Below, piece by piece: positions 33,940 through 47,375 of a stretch of DNA of 64,000 bases (the first letter of the stretch is position 1; every line of letters begins with the position of its first letter). This DNA is from Triplophysa rosa (taxonomy: Eukaryota; Chordata; Actinopteri; Cypriniformes; Nemacheilidae), in NCBI RefSeq assembly GCF_024868665.1, contig NC_079914.1, positions 4,086,593-4,150,592 of the forward strand, in the 5' to 3' direction. The notes beneath the pieces are model-generated. The model saw only the letters and a list, made by a program, of their open reading frames with translations. It made no database searches and was not told the origin of the DNA. Made by a program: the position numbers and the translations under genes.

Positions 33940-34420
33940 CCGACAGTGCTGATAACAGGTATTTTATAAGCGGCATCTCATCGGCATTTCAGCTAATCTT
34001 AATTCCAAACATCATAATCATTAGTTTGTCTAATGCCAGTCGAGGATGAGCTTTAAGTTTTTCCGAGTGCTCTCTCTTATCTCTTGTTCAATGCCTGCCT
34101 GTGAAGTTGCTCAGCATGAAGTCTGGAAAAATCCTCCGTTGATGTCATACAGCATGACTGCCATTGGCTCGTCTCGGAGCTCGTTAAAAGAGAGAGTCCC
34201 GCTGGGTGAGCTGCCATAAATCATATTGAGCGCGGATCTTTTTTCTCATTTAGGAAGCGTCAATGATATACATACAAGTAATTAATGAAATAATTTCGTC
34301 TCTCCAATCAATAGATACCCTGGCTCCCCGCAGACACAGCTGACATTTATCACATTGAGTGCAACTGATTAATTTGTATTGCTATTACCTCAACATGCGA
34401 AGGAATAATTTGTTTGAATG
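33940..34420. promoter_or_regulatory. Candidate conserved noncoding element
   Basis: Repeat-free stretch of even composition with clustered homeodomain-like cores and E-box-like words (GTAATTAATGAAATAATT, CAATCAATAGATACC, CAGCTGACATTTATCAC). No coding potential. The conservation is a guess from texture, not shown. Confidence 0.2.
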
Positions 34421-34729
34421 ATCTATCGCTAACAGATCAGAAGACTATAGAGTACTAAACCAAATGTACTTGAGTGCTGATTATTTAGTGGAGACCACAT
34501 CAGACTGCCGCCTCTCTCAGGCACGTTAGATGCTGTTAGCATAGAAGATGTTGCGTGCTTCACGGTGAGTTAGGTGCTTTCGACCATTTTTTGTGCAAAA
34601 TATTAGTGTTGTTTTTAATTAACTGAGAGTGAAATGTTAGGTGAGTCAGTCTGAAATCCTGAGGTGAATATATAGTGAGTAGGCTGTTTTTTTGTTGTAT
34701 TATAATTGACCTTGTTTCTACCTTATCAT
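34421..34729. other. Intronic, nothing recognised
   Basis: No gene or repeat boundary seen. Confidence 0.35.
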
Positions 34730-35009
34730 GTCAGTAGGTAAACAACATTGACCCCCATTGACTTACGAATGGCACAAAACCATTGCGACATTTTTTAAAA
34801 TATCTTCTTTTGTGTTCCACTGAAAAAAGATTAATAATACAGGTTTTGAACGGTTTTTTGAATGGTGAATAAATTACATGAATAACAGATTTTTCTTTCA
34901 CCCTAAAATGCAAAATCTGTCATTATTTGCTCATTCTCATGTCAAGGTTGACATGCTGATGAAATAAATGATGACATAATTGTCATTGTTCGATGAACTG
35001 TTCCTTTAG
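34730..35009. repeat. Degenerate palindromic MITE ('GGGATAGTTCACCC' family)
   Basis: AACAACATTGACCCCCATTG, AAATATCTTCTTTTGTGTTCC and a final GAACTGTTCCTTTA are family segments. Order and ends are disturbed. Confidence 0.5.
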
Positions 35010-35663
35010 CATTAGCAAAACAGCTTTTGTTGAATGTCAAAGCACTTATGCTTTCAAATCCTTCATTCGAGCAAACAAGACTAGCCGTTCACGCGCACTC
35101 GTACAGCAGGGGATGCGGGATTCTCTCCAGCAGAAACCTACAAAACAGCTTCTTACCGTGTCTTCTCACCTGCGATAAAAAGTAGCAAAAACATTTCAGA
35201 GGTAGGGCTTTCAAACCCAGAACAGTTATTGGCAAACAAACTTATAAGAAGCATCTCGCTTCATGAAGACTAGAGAATTGGATGTTTCTCCAATGTTTGG
35301 ATCAATAGTTTGTATGTTTTGGGAGAGTCCTGCCCTGAGGTGAAGGGAGGAATTATATAAGACGCGAGGCATCAAACCCTGGTGTTTAGATTGAGAAGGA
35401 CATTGTGTTGCGGTGAGGTCTGATGAGAAAACGGTCCGATAGTATGTCCAGAAAGTACTTGATGCCATCTTTGCTCATGAGCACAGGGGTCAATAAAGGT
35501 TTCTGAGAAAATTACCCTGAAGAAACCACAATGACATCATAGGAACACTGACTGGATAATGGCATTATAAAAGCATCCAGATAATCCAGACAAGACTGAA
35601 TAGTCATAAAAAGATGATGACATAGAACCATTTTTCCCAAGCAACCTCTTAGTCAAAAGGTCA
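35010..35663. other. Intronic, no gene recognised
   Basis: Unique-looking sequence; no supported feature. Confidence 0.4.
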
Positions 35664-35958
35664 TAAAGTGACAGTTCACCCAAAAAAGAAAATTCTTTCA
35701 TCATTTACTCATTCTCATTTACTTTCAAACTTATAAGACTTTCTTCTGCAGAACATAATAGAAGATATTTTGAAGAATGTTGGTAACCAAACCACATCGA
35801 CCCCCCCCTTTGAGTTCCAATCTATGAACACAAAACACAGAGACATTTCTCAAAATATCTTCTTTTGTGTTCCACAGAAGAAAGAGTCATATACAGGTTT
35901 TAAGTGACATGAGGGTGAATAAATGATGATGTTCTTTTCCGGGTGAAGTATCCTCTTA
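35664..35958. repeat. Palindromic MITE ('GGGATAGTTCACCC' family), nearly full length
   Basis: It runs from ACAGTTCACCCAAAAAAGAA to GGGTGAAGTATCCTCTTAA, with GAAGATATTTTGAAGAATGT and its complement-like AAATATCTTCTTTTGTGTTC inside. Confidence 0.8.
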
Positions 35959-38900
35959 AAAGAACCATTTCCTTATTTTTTTAAAGTTTGAACTTTTTCA
36001 CTACGAAGAACGTTTCAATGCAACAGAAAGCTTCTTTGAATGTTGAAGGTTCTCTATAAAATACTATAGAGATGCTCTCTCTATAGAGATTATTGAGAAA
36101 GAAGAATATACGTCTTGGGGAAAGAACGTTTTAGGAACGTTTAGAGTGTAAGCTCTTCATTAGCGACTTTTCTGAGTAAAAAGCTCAGCCTTACTGTTTA
36201 TAAAGGCAGTCCATTTAAGTGCGTTTAAGAGCTCTTCAGAAATGAAAAAAGCACATTTGAAGGCTCCTTTTTTGCATTTCTGTCAATGAAGAAAGACGTT
36301 TTAGACCACCTACCAGAAGGGGTCACAGCATTTAACTTTCATAGTTTTTAAGATTTCCTCATCTTGATCATGATCCTCATTTACTCATTCTCATATATGT
36401 GCTTATTTGGATGAAGCTACCAATTACATGAGAAATACATGCGGCACTAATTCAGGTTGTAGCTGAGCCGATCATTAAGTAAGTTTCATTTGATTTCCTC
36501 AGAACCTTGTCAGGTGGTGGAGGAGAGACGCTTTGAGAGTCACCCATCTGTGCAGTGGCAGATACTCACTCGAAGGCACGTTGAGGGGAACGGCGTGCGT
36601 GGTTTCCCATAAGCTCACTGCCAGTATGTGTCAACCGAGTTAAAATAATGAGAAAACCCCTCTGCTTAGAACTAGATTCACGTTTGTTTGGATTTACTTA
36701 ACTTAACGCTAGTGATAATGATATCGGTTTATTCCCGTCTTGACTCAGGGTTTCAAGCATAATAATGTTAAGCATGGTTACCTTAGAATAAATAAATACA
36801 CTTACAGGAATATTTTGGGTTATAGTATTTGTGGCTTTCCATTGTAAGCTTATTCACTGTACGAATACGCATTTTTGCATTTTATCGCGAGACAAGCCCA
36901 GACTTTATGTTCAACGTGAAATTTACTGTACATCTTTAGTACACACTAGGGTTGTTATTGTCCACGTGTCATCAATGCACGTTATTCAGAATAATCGTTT
37001 GTAAAATATGTCCCTGCTCTAAAATCTCTTTCCAAAAGCTTCATTGTGGTTTTTCACAGCCACGTTTTACAACCCAGTCAATTTACAATAGATAAAATCA
37101 TGTCCCTCCTCACATTTCTCATTAAATAAATGGCTTCACTTGTAAATATGTCAAATTACTCCAATTAAATCTGCAGGGAAAACCAATTCATCCTGACCTC
37201 TGATCTAAGAAGACCTCAGACTGTTATTTGCTGAAAACAAGTGTTTGTGGCCACTTTACCGTACGTTTAAGGTAGAGGACCTGCCGCTTCTTTTCTTGTC
37301 GAAAAACCCCGAGTCCCTGACAGATGAGCTGAAGTTTAATTACGTTGCGGCATGATCCGTTTTGGCAGAAGTGAAGTGAGGGTTGGCTGCGGCTTGAAGA
37401 GGGTTCTAATTATGTCCCACATTCAGATCAGACGGTAATGAATTTAGCCCTGTCAAAATAAGAGTCACAATTATAAACAAATGGATTAGCATGTCAGAAG
37501 GACAGTTATGAATGCCCCAGAATAAACCCATCTCAGTTTCAACATAAAACCTGTAAGTGGGAGAAAGAAGCCAAGTTTTTGAGAATGAAGACAGAAATGT
37601 TTGAATTACCTCATGAAGATTTAATTGTTCATGTTTATCCTCAACTTTTCTTTGAGGCTAAACGCCTAGCCATGCCTGGTTTACTAAATAAAAGCATTTC
37701 AGTCATGTATGAACTGTTCTACTAAAAAAAAAAAAAATTGCATATCACGTTTTTATATGTCTTACAGTAAATGTTCAGCCCTGCTGTGTTTAAATCACAT
37801 ACATATGTGGCATCTGTCAAATTCTGATCTGATGGCGTCACACTTCTCTTCCCAGCATTTCATATAAGAACTACCTAATTTTCCCATCTGTCTAGGGAAC
37901 GTTGTTATTGGCTATAAAAATAATGTGTTTTACATATATCTAACGCGGAGAAAATACCAGAAAAATACCAGACGTGTCATTTTCTTTCCAGGAAAATGGA
38001 ACGAAGGGAACATTTTGCTCAAGCGAATAGTCAGCTTATGGTTTGAGAGGCCCTTTGCAGCAATTTGCATTCAAATCCAGTCAAATCTTTAAGGTTTACA
38101 ACAAAGACGTAAGCAGGACTAATTCAGCCCCAAAGGAAATACGGAGGAAAGTTTTCAGCAAACACCATTAAAAGCAGGATGTTTAACTGGGCCTAAAGAG
38201 GGTAATCTGATTTACATCCTTTAATTCTTACAGAAATTTACAGATTTCCTCTTGTTTTATTGGATTTTATGGGGGGGTGCTATTGGGTCCACTGTCCCAG
38301 AAGTACTGAGATTACTTTCCAATTTTTGTCATAGATCATATTGACTTTTCAAGACATTGCTGATGTAGGTTTAATATTTCATGCATTATGAATCTGTTGT
38401 ACTGATAATGGAATCTAGCTCTGGCTAAAGAGTTTGGTGTATAAACAAGTGAAATCATGTCATTTGTTAATTAAATAACTTCACTTCAAACTTAAGTCAG
38501 CATGCATCACATTTACATATTGGTATCCCAGATAACAAAACAATTAATTTAATGTTGAATGAGTGTTGAGAATAACGTTGAACCAATGTTAAATCAATGA
38601 TCTTTGCTATTTGATGTTTTCTTTCGTTTCAGAGAAAAAGTGAAAAGGACAAATGTTTTAATGTAGATAAGTGCTATTTAAAAGATACATTTTGACTTTT
38701 GATAATTTTTACTATTAAGTTCATATTACATACGTGTAATATACGTGTATCGCTTTGCATGAAATTAGCTTTTCATTGCTTTGATAATACAGCATTTAGC
38801 AGATTGGAAGCTGATCCAAAGCCCCATCTTCAGACCAATCTACACTTGAAATAAATCTGTTTCAAATTGCATCTTTCTTGTCTTATAAACCTGAGTGAGA

Positions 38901-39485
38901 GTTAAACATATGACTGTGGGAAGTGGGACAAAATAGGGATGAATGAACTCATTTGTTTATTGCTCTTAAAGTAATACGAGGTGCTTTTAGGTCTGTTTGC
39001 ATGAATAAATATGATAATATTATAGAGATTTTTCAAACTTCGGCATAGAACAGACATAGGCTTTGTTCTCTTTGATTTCCATTGCTGTTTACGGCCTTCG
39101 TAGGCAACTGCCTTTTAAGACAGCATGCTAACTGAAATAAAAACCTCAGAAGTGGCCACTTTGGAATACTCTACCTAGGTAGCGATTCAGTCATACAGAT
39201 AGCGCTCCTCATGTGAAGTGCAAAGACTTAACTCACAGTTAATTACATTAATTTGAGTTAATCAATTGCATTAACTCTCAATTAAATTGAGTTTGCAGTT
39301 AGTGTATTGCTAAGCTAACAAAGTGACACATACTAATCATTCACCTTGCAATGCATTATGGGATTGGCTGTATTTCCTGTCAAGAACAGATGCAATGCTG
39401 CCTCAGTACGGCATAGGTTGTTTGTCACTTTCCTTAAATACGACCCTAAATAGTGCCTTTACAGCAGGTAATGCCACTTCTCCTT
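35959..39485. other. Intronic DNA, no gene; minor repeat fragments
   Basis: 35985-36150 resembles the GGTTCTTT-type MITE. 38525-38610 (CCCAGATAACA... CGTTGAACCAATGTTAAATC) is a dispersed repeat fragment. 37250-37500 has balanced composition with ATTA-type words and could be regulatory. No exon is recognised. Confidence 0.4.
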
Positions 39486-39625
39486 ATCGGAGGTTCCCGT
39501 AGCTCGGTTGTTAGAGTCTCGCTTTAGCAATGCAAGAATAATTGGTTTGATCACATACTAATAAATAATATGTGCATTGCATGCACTTATCCAAAGCATA
39601 CGTTTAAAAACAGATTTTGCTAATT
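39486..39625 (+). repeat. Degraded tRNA-derived SINE
   Basis: GTAGCTCGGTTGTTAGAG resembles a tRNA A-box/D-arm and GGTTTGATCACA a decayed B-box. The tail TGCACTTATCCAAAGCATAC corresponds to the tail sequence seen in opposite orientation at 43136-43190 and 52243-52315. It is not a functional tRNA, because the arms do not pair. Confidence 0.6.
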
Positions 39626-40329
39626 TACCATTGAAAAAGGGTGGGACTATGTATAAAGGTCACACGTTATATATAAAGTGCACGCATTTTATTTGATAGC
39701 GACGGTCTAAGTTCATTTCATGACGTCACATGCAACACAAGACTTTTTTGCGACAGCTACGATTGTCTTTAAAACATAAAGATATAGCGTAATAAGCTGC
39801 TTGCCAAAATGACCTATGTAGTCATTTTTTTAGGAGGGCAGACTTGTTTTTCAGCCAGGGGGACTTCTAGGGGGGCTCAAGGAGAATTCTAATTTTTTAA
39901 ACTGAAGACAAAACAAGAATTCAAATGAGCTAATCCAACTAAAATGTAGATTTTTTATAGAGTTTGGTTGTTTTATAGTTTTTATAGTGGATCTTTCTAG
40001 TTATGCTGAATATTTGCGTAAATAAATACGGTTCCTTAACAACATGTTTTTTAAGAAAGATCTGTCTGCTTTTTGAAAATACAAAAAAAATATTTAAAAT
40101 GCTGCTCAAATATAATGTTTTGTATATATAAATATTACTGTTCCTGAACAAAGACGTTTTGTAAAGAAAAATCTGTCATCTGTGCTTTTTGTCGGTTAAC
40201 ACACGCTGTTCCCTGCTAAAAATAAACTCTGTAGAAACAAGTCAGGAGATTTCTGCTTGAACTTGGCAAAGAAAAAACTGAGCTTAAAACTTCTCTATTC
40301 TCCTCTAGGATTTAACAGAGTCAGAAAAG
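39626..40329. other. Intronic, no gene recognised
   Basis: AT-rich; 39820-39880 may be a repeat fragment. Nothing firm. Confidence 0.4.
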
Positions 40330-40930
40330 CCTACCGTTATGATTTCATTGAATCGGAATAAAAGGAATGGGAGTTTGAGGGCATTTGCTAAAGAACACTT
40401 ATCCCTTCACAATCGATGCTGTCTGTCCATTCCACCCCTCTTCCAATTCTCGTCCACCAACTATTACTCAGTCCATAACTTGATCTACAGCAGCACCTTG
40501 TCTGAAACAATTGACATTATCGTTTGTTCCTCACGGTTGGCTTGATAGGTTGGTACCGCTAAACAGTTTCAAGCGTAGCTCGCGGAAGCAGTTAGACTGG
40601 CACCAAGCGAGGGACTCTTCTGTCTTACATATACATCCAACAGCGAAGAAGCCAAGTGGAAATCTTCGAAATGAGTGGCCGAGCTGGTACCAGCAGAGAA
40701 TGATGGCTGTAGGTGTTCTTGGATCGAGGTTGTCCACATGAGGTGGATAATCGGAACGGGCACCTTGCGTTGGTAGAGTGGCGGAGCTCTGGAGAACATT
40801 GTGGTCTGTCCAATCGGGCCCTCAAGTGTCAACACAGCATGTCGCTTGCGATTCAATCAGAGTTTCCTGCAGCACATTGTGATGGTCCAACTGACCATTG
40901 AGGACAGCATTTGTGTAAGGGGCATTGAAT
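40330..40930. other. Unassigned segment of balanced composition
   Basis: GC content rises and several overlapping frames are open on both strands (up to 95 codons, minus strand). None contains a domain I recognise. It may be an old retroelement fragment or unique regulatory DNA. Confidence 0.25.
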
Positions 40931-43129
40931 GAACTGAAAAAAATGAATGTAAGAAATCTGTATTGAAAGAACGCGAATCGACATAAAACACTTCTTGCAA
41001 TCTATTTAATTTTAATATTTTAGGTTTTTGGCATAAGGTGGACCAATGAACCTTTCTCCACAATTTCAGGAATGTGTCTGGTTTAAATAGCCTCTTGTCA
41101 GTGGCGGTTACCACTACGGCACTATGCCAACGGCTGAAATAAAGACCTCACGGACTCAGTAACCCATGGTAAAATGGGTCAGTTGTAAATATCATGAAAA
41201 TTGAAAATTGTAGTGCTGTCTGTAGTAGTTTAATAGTGGTGCTAATTTCATCAGGGTCCTTGCTGATGGGACTGTACTATAGTGAATTGTATTGCGTCCA
41301 AAAACGTCCAGATAATTGACAGTTCAAACACTGCATGGTTAGTGTCCCCCTCCCCCAAGTACCGTTTGCCTATATGAATATAATAATTGATCTAGCCTCG
41401 ACCTTCGCCCGAGAAGGCTAGCAAGAGGTGGCCAATTTCTCTTTTCCCTCTTCAACGTTTGCGAGAGAACCGCTCCAATGGTTCCTCTTGACCCGGCCTG
41501 GTCGGGATGCTTGATCGGGCGTGTGATTGGTTAGCGTCTTGGGGAGTTTGTCAGGGCTAATGATGAGAAGCTCTTCTGAAATTATCTACATGATGTCGGG
41601 GCATATCGGGAGCTGCGGGCAGACTCTAATGACCAGCGGTCCAGATAGGAAATCACTCCCTCCATTTGAAGGAAATTCTCTGAATCACAGACTGTGTAAA
41701 GCTACATGTTACTGGTGTCCTAATGATTTGCAGGAGTTCTCAATGAGGTTGAGAGGAGAGTTCACTAAATTGAAACGTTCATTTACTTCTGTTTGTGTCA
41801 TTTTAGGAGATGATTCACACAGTCACAATTAGTTATTTTGACGCCTGATTGTTGTTAGTGGAGATTACAACAATCTGACATACTTTGGCTGCACAACTGT
41901 ACAATACTATAGAGGTTTAAATCGGACGTCTCGCCACGACACAATCTGATATTGATTCTCTCAGTCAGCAATACAATATTTCTTCAGAGGTACGAGTAGA
42001 AAATCAGAGGTAGAAGTAGATTTAGAGATTTATTAAGGTATGTGCCTATTTTACCACAACCAGTTACATTTTTATTAACTCACAAATGCAACCAAAATAT
42101 TGTCACTCTCTTTCCGAAACCTCAGATGTCCAAATTAGCAGTTTTTTCGGAAATGGAAAAAACACTTTAAATTTGAAATAAATAAATTTAAATACAAAAA
42201 GTACTTTTTATTGGTTAGATATTTGCAAAACCCAGTGACAAACATAAGGAATGACTAATAATTATTATTTATAATATATATAATATATAAAATGAATATA
42301 TAAAATGAATAAGATGTAATGACACCGGTCACGTCAAAATCAATAATGCAATATTTTTGATGAAAAACACAACATTCTGTTTTAATGAGACTTCTCAGGG
42401 GATAGAGGCACATTTTTCTTGACAGCACAGTTCTGTAGTGAGGCATTTCAGCAGACTGAAGGCAATTGTGCTGGAACATGTTACCATGGTAATATTGTAC
42501 CCAGGGAAGTGGAGAACTCTGTGCAGCGATTGTAGGAAGCGGCACGATTAATCACAGTCAATGAGCAATGTTAGGTCTTTGGGATGCAAAGTGGGTTTCG
42601 TATGCACACCTGGACACATTTCTATGTGTGCTGTTGTCCAGAACAATGTCTCAGTTCGAATTTAGGAAATGTTGACGTTATAGTTGAGTTTTATGGATTT
42701 TTATGTAAATTAGTAAAGAGGTTGTGAGGCTCTGAAATGGTTTGAATGTGCAATGCATTTTGGGAGGATTTGATATGTTATTGCACAGATTAGGATTCAT
42801 AGAACATTCAATAGTTGATGTATCACAATTTCATAATTAAACTGTAACGAATAATCGATATCAGATTTTTGCTTCATGGTTATCGTTGCCAAAAAATTGT
42901 CCGTAACGCTATTTTGTAGTATTTGATTACATTTTTATGAACAAAATTCTTTCAGTCAAATTTATACTCAATTGTGTGTTTTTTTTCTTTTTTGGCTAAC
43001 AAATAACTCTTAAAATAACAGGTGTGATGTAAGTATTAGAGAGAAATTTTGTAAATACTCTTAACGCAAAGCTTCAAAGGGGTGCTGAATTATTGACGAT
43101 ATTTTCATATGTGTAAAATTGACACAGTA
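40931..43129. other. Intronic, no gene recognised
   Basis: 41395-41660 has a higher CG content and no recognised repeat. The remainder is AT-rich without supported features. Confidence 0.4.
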
Positions 43130-43190
43130 TCAGTACATTTACATTTAGTCATTTAGCAGACGCTTTTATCCAAAGTGACTAATCGCTTCT
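43130..43190 (-). repeat. SINE 3'-tail fragment
   Basis: ACATTTACATTTAGTCATTT and GCAGACGCTTTTATCCAAAG form the widespread teleost tail found with tRNA-derived SINEs; 52243-52315 carries the same words. Confidence 0.65.
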
Positions 43191-43343
43191 CCTAGTCAGT
43201 AGTCATGGTTTTTAATATTATGATTCTTGTTTATAACAGTATATTGTGACACCCCTGTTCATGAATGAATTTACCTTCATTTAAGAAAATTAAACATTCT
43301 AAATGCTTGTTTTTTTAAGCAGTGATGCATTTTAGGAGATATA

Positions 43344-44138
43344 GGGCCCTATTGTACACCCGGCGCAACGCGGCGCAAGGCGCAGCGCAATTGTTTTTGC
43401 TAGTTTCCGCCAGACGCAGTTCTCATTTTCCCGTCCTGCGCTGCATTGTTTAAATAGCAAATGCATTTGCGCTCATTTGTGCGCCCATGGGCGTGTTGGT
43501 CTAAAAAAGAGGGGTGCTCAGGCGCATTGCTATTTTGAGGAACTGAAAATAGACTGCGCCATAGACCAACTCGAAACTGGTCTAAAGTCAATGGCGCAAT
43601 ATTTTTTTAGTTACTTAAAGAGCGCATTAGGAATATGCGCCTATAGGCAGGTGCACAGCGCTCGAACATTCTGATTATTACACACAGAGGCACGTGCAGC
43701 ACCACAGAATAATGCCAAATATTACAAATAAATGGATTACAATGTAAAATATTATTATTGTGGACATAAAGATAAAAATCCGGCTTGTCCTTTAGACGGT
43801 CTGCTTGCGCCGCCAGTAACTTCTCGCACGAGCAGACGCGTCTCCTTTCTGGAAAAGTGTCTGCTCTTCCGAATTCCGCCGTGTAAATTGCGAATCCACA
43901 ATGTCGTGAGCGCAACTGGTTCTTAAAGGGAATGGGAGATGAGACTCTGATTGGTTTACTGCATGTTTGGCCCACAAAATACCAATTACTCATTAAGAGA
44001 ATCGGGACAACCCGCTAAGACCATGCGCCTGGGCGCGCCGACCGTTTTCCCATCGTTAAATTAGCAAAAGTGGATTCGGACACGCCCCGAGTGCACACAC
44101 GCTTTAAACCATGCGCTTAGATTGTGGAAATAGGGCCC
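43344..44138 (+). repeat. DNA-transposon-like repeat, copy B (about 795 bp)
   Basis: Starts GGGCCCTATTGTACACC and ends TGGAAATAGGGCCC; the termini are inverted over the ten bases GGGCCCTATT (rightmost copy read as complement). ATATA flanks both ends and may be the target duplication. The left part has GCGCAACGCGGCGCAAGGCG. Related to 1-347. No coding capacity. Confidence 0.75.
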
Positions 44139-44663
44139 ATATAGTCAATATGTATAAAAAATCAACTGTATTTTTGTTTGGCATTAAAAACGTAGAATCA
44201 ACTGCAAGCCCTATGAAACTATGCATTTTTATTATTTACATTGTATTTATCAACACAAGAGGTGGGGCTTCATCCTTATTTATTTACTAATAATCTATTC
44301 ACATCAAACAAATTCATAAGAACGCGTCACCCTGCAAAATAGTTACAATTTTCTGTGAGATCAATTTATAGTTATTGATTGTTTACTCAAAAACACCAAA
44401 AGCTCCTTATTGTCTGAGAATGACATATCATGTAATGCTTTATAGACAATATTATATTTTAAATAAATATCAAGGTGCAGGATTCATATTTTAATCATTT
44501 CGATGTGTCAAATTTATGCGCATTTTATACTTTCTGGTCTCAGAACACTAATTAAAGCGTGGTTAGTGAATTTATCTTTGTCAAGTATTTTCTTATGTCA
44601 TTGTACAAGTTAAGATGTAAAGTTTATTGCTCAAGAGGATCTTTCAAAGCTCAGCACACCTTT
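44139..44663. other. Intronic, nothing recognised
   Basis: AT-rich; no supported feature. Confidence 0.4.
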
Positions 44664-44879
44664 GGGGCTGGTTGCATAAACTACTTAGGCTAGTCTTATA
44701 AGTTAGTCATCCAATTTTGTTCTTCAAGACTGGTCATAACTTCTTAAAGTCAGTTACATAAAAAGGAAGATTGGTCTAATTGAAATCTGAAAAGTAAGAC
44801 TGATTGGTCTTAAATAATTGCTAGACTAGTTGTCACGACGCAGTCTTAACTTAGCAGCTAAGTTTATGCAACTGGCCCC
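44664..44879. repeat. MITE with GGGGCTGGTTGCATAAACT inverted ends
   Basis: The terminal 19 bases are inverted at 17 of 19 positions (44664-44682 versus 44861-44879). Interior AGACTGGTC/GACTGATTGGTC motifs. 216 bp, no coding region; target duplication not clear. Confidence 0.75.
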
Positions 44880-47015
44880 TGGAGACACAATATAGACAAC
44901 TGATATGAGAAGTGTATACCGTAACTATAAAATGTGCTCAGATATTCACGTCTTGAAGAATTGGATGAGAAATGTCCATGCTGTTTTACATAATATGTAA
45001 ATCTGATCAAAGTAAGACACTGTTAAGATTTCAGCTGAAACTCTATAGCAGACTCAGATCTGATTAGCCTTCAATCTACATTTGGTTTTCATGTAACGCT
45101 GTTCACAGTAAGTTTCACTGAAAGAAATGGAATATTTGGAACGGGTGTTTTTGTTTTCATGTTTCATTATAAATTCTCAATGTGGAAATCATTGCTTTTT
45201 CTCACTCTTTAGGGAAGGATGTTGAATTGGCCGACATGGACCTTTCCTTCCTTTTGTGTAGGCCTGTCACGTTTGTTTCACCAACAGCGAATCATCACAC
45301 GTCTCTGTTGTGTTTGTCCTGCCAATGTCCTTCACCATTTGACCGAAATGCATGTTCCACTCTCTGGGTGTTGTTTACAGATACCGACTTTGTTATGTGT
45401 CACCATCCTTGTTTTATTAATGTTTTCAAAGTTTCTCGCCCTGGTGTTTTGACTCTTTTGTATTCATCTCCTGAGGGTGGTCTGTTCAGAGCATGTTTTG
45501 ATACGTGCTTTCTACAGAGGGCAGCACGTGTCTTTATCTGTTCTGCATTTGGGTCACATGCCTTTGAGGAACCTGTTGTGCCCGAGGCAACAGAACACCT
45601 TCTCCAGGAATGCTGTAGAGTTAAAGGGAGAGATGCTGAGAAGGCAGCACATATCCGGAAAGGTTTTATTGGAGCCTTTAGCAATTTAATGTGTACAGTA
45701 GAGACAAATTGTTATTTTTCAATTTTCAATTGCATTGGTTAAGCTAGTGGCATGGAATTGTACAGTTTACTTTTTAAGAGAAGTTGGAATTAAAAAAAAA
45801 CTTTGTGTTCATCTCTTCATGTGACATCTGCACAAAGTGTGATTTCTTGTATTGTTGTGCACAACCGATGGAATACAATTAAATTCGATTTTTTGGAAAA
45901 CCCTTCTGAATTTAATGGAACAAGCTATTGAGATATTATCTTAAAAATTCTGCACTCGTATTTTGATATAAACCTGCCAAAGCATATGTACATTGACCAA
46001 CAATAAGCAAATATTGCAGAGAGAACTTGTTTCATTCCCTGTCCAAACTTCAGTATTTGGTTTATATGTACTTAAGCAGTCTTAACATAAAGCTAAAAAA
46101 ATTTATTCATATCCTTTGTGTTCCTTAAGTATTCATATATTATTTAGAAATATGTCACATAGAAGTTAAATGCATTTTAATTAAAACCTTTATTCACATC
46201 ATTACTTCCCTTTGGATTTCAGAAATCTTACTCAACTCAATATCTATCCATGTTCTGTAAACATTTTGTTGTAAATGTACCTCGATTAGGCTTTCCTGAA
46301 AAATGCTATCATCAAATCTACCTTACAAATTAAAACTGGGTGTAGTTTGAGCATTTGATGAATATTACTTTGACATGAACATGACGTTTCACCCACTGAC
46401 TCAAGAGTGTTAGGTTTCCTCCATTACCATGAGTGGTTTTCCCATCGATCGCAGTAAGTTCATTTCAATTCCGAGGATGATGTCTTTGAGAGTCTAACAA
46501 GTCTATTGTGTTTCTGAGATGAAAGTAGGGCATTGCGTCAACAGAAAATGTCTATTGAAGTACGTATAAAGAGTGTGGAACATTTGGGTTTTGCAAGAAC
46601 TTTGTGAACTTCTGAATTCTTTATGTTTGCAGTCAAACAAGCTATGTTGGAGCAACCTTCCACGACCCAGTTAGAGTAACATGGCCACTTTCACGGCTTG
46701 TTCCGTGTGGTGAGTTTTTATTGCTTCTGGGACTTGTAGCCGCAGGTCGTACCTTTCCTCGTTGCCCCAAGATGCTTGTTCAGGTCAGCCAGTCAAGTTT
46801 AAGCTCTCCTTGGCATATCCGCTGATGCTCTACTTATTTAGAAATGTTGCGTATGTGTGGATGAAGTGGTTTGCAACATAACTAGGGCAATATACCTGCC
46901 TAGTACTGACAAATCAGACATACTGAAAACTGTGTGATGTTTTATGTCCAAAGATGCTGAATATACTTTGAAGTGAAACATTTTGAAAAGCCATTAATGG
47001 AACACGATCATACAC
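44880..47015. other. Intronic, no gene recognised
   Basis: Contains a 186-codon open frame (45182-45742, + strand, beginning at GTG) with no known domain, signal or splice context, which I do not call a gene. Otherwise AT-rich. Confidence 0.35.
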
Positions 47016-47375
47016 TGCAAAAAATAAAGAAAGAAATACATCGCTATGTATGTTGTATGTGTGTATGTATGTCCTGTTTTGCAGTACAAATATCTAAAAA
47101 TTCTTAAATCTGCAGAATGACTTGATACGTCAAAATTATGTAAGTTTTTCCCCTGAAACAAGCAGCAATATCTGCCAGTGGGGTAAGAAAAATAAACTAA
47201 AATTAAGTTTGACCTTTTCCTAAGAACTCAATTGAAGTTTATTTTTCTTCAAAGTAAAGTGTTTTTTTTAAATAAAATTTGATATCTTATTATTCTTATT
47301 TGATATCTTTCCTTGTCAAGTATATGTATCTTGATTTAATATTTTTTGGGATATTTGTACTGGAAAAAAAGAAAA
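47016..47375. repeat. MITE with ACTGCAAAAAA end
   Basis: CACTGCAAAAAATAAAG, ACAAATATCTAAAAATTCTT and the inverse-like GATATTTGTACTGGAAAAAA at the other side are typical of a common palindromic cyprinid repeat. Edges approximate. Confidence 0.55.

Noticed and set aside
39486..39560. Possible tRNA gene
   Set aside because: Only A- and B-box-like words are present; the cloverleaf arms do not pair and a SINE tail follows.
45182..45742. 186-codon open frame on the + strand
   Set aside because: It begins at GTG, has no recognisable domain, lies in the grm7 intron without splice context, and its composition is ordinary for the intron.
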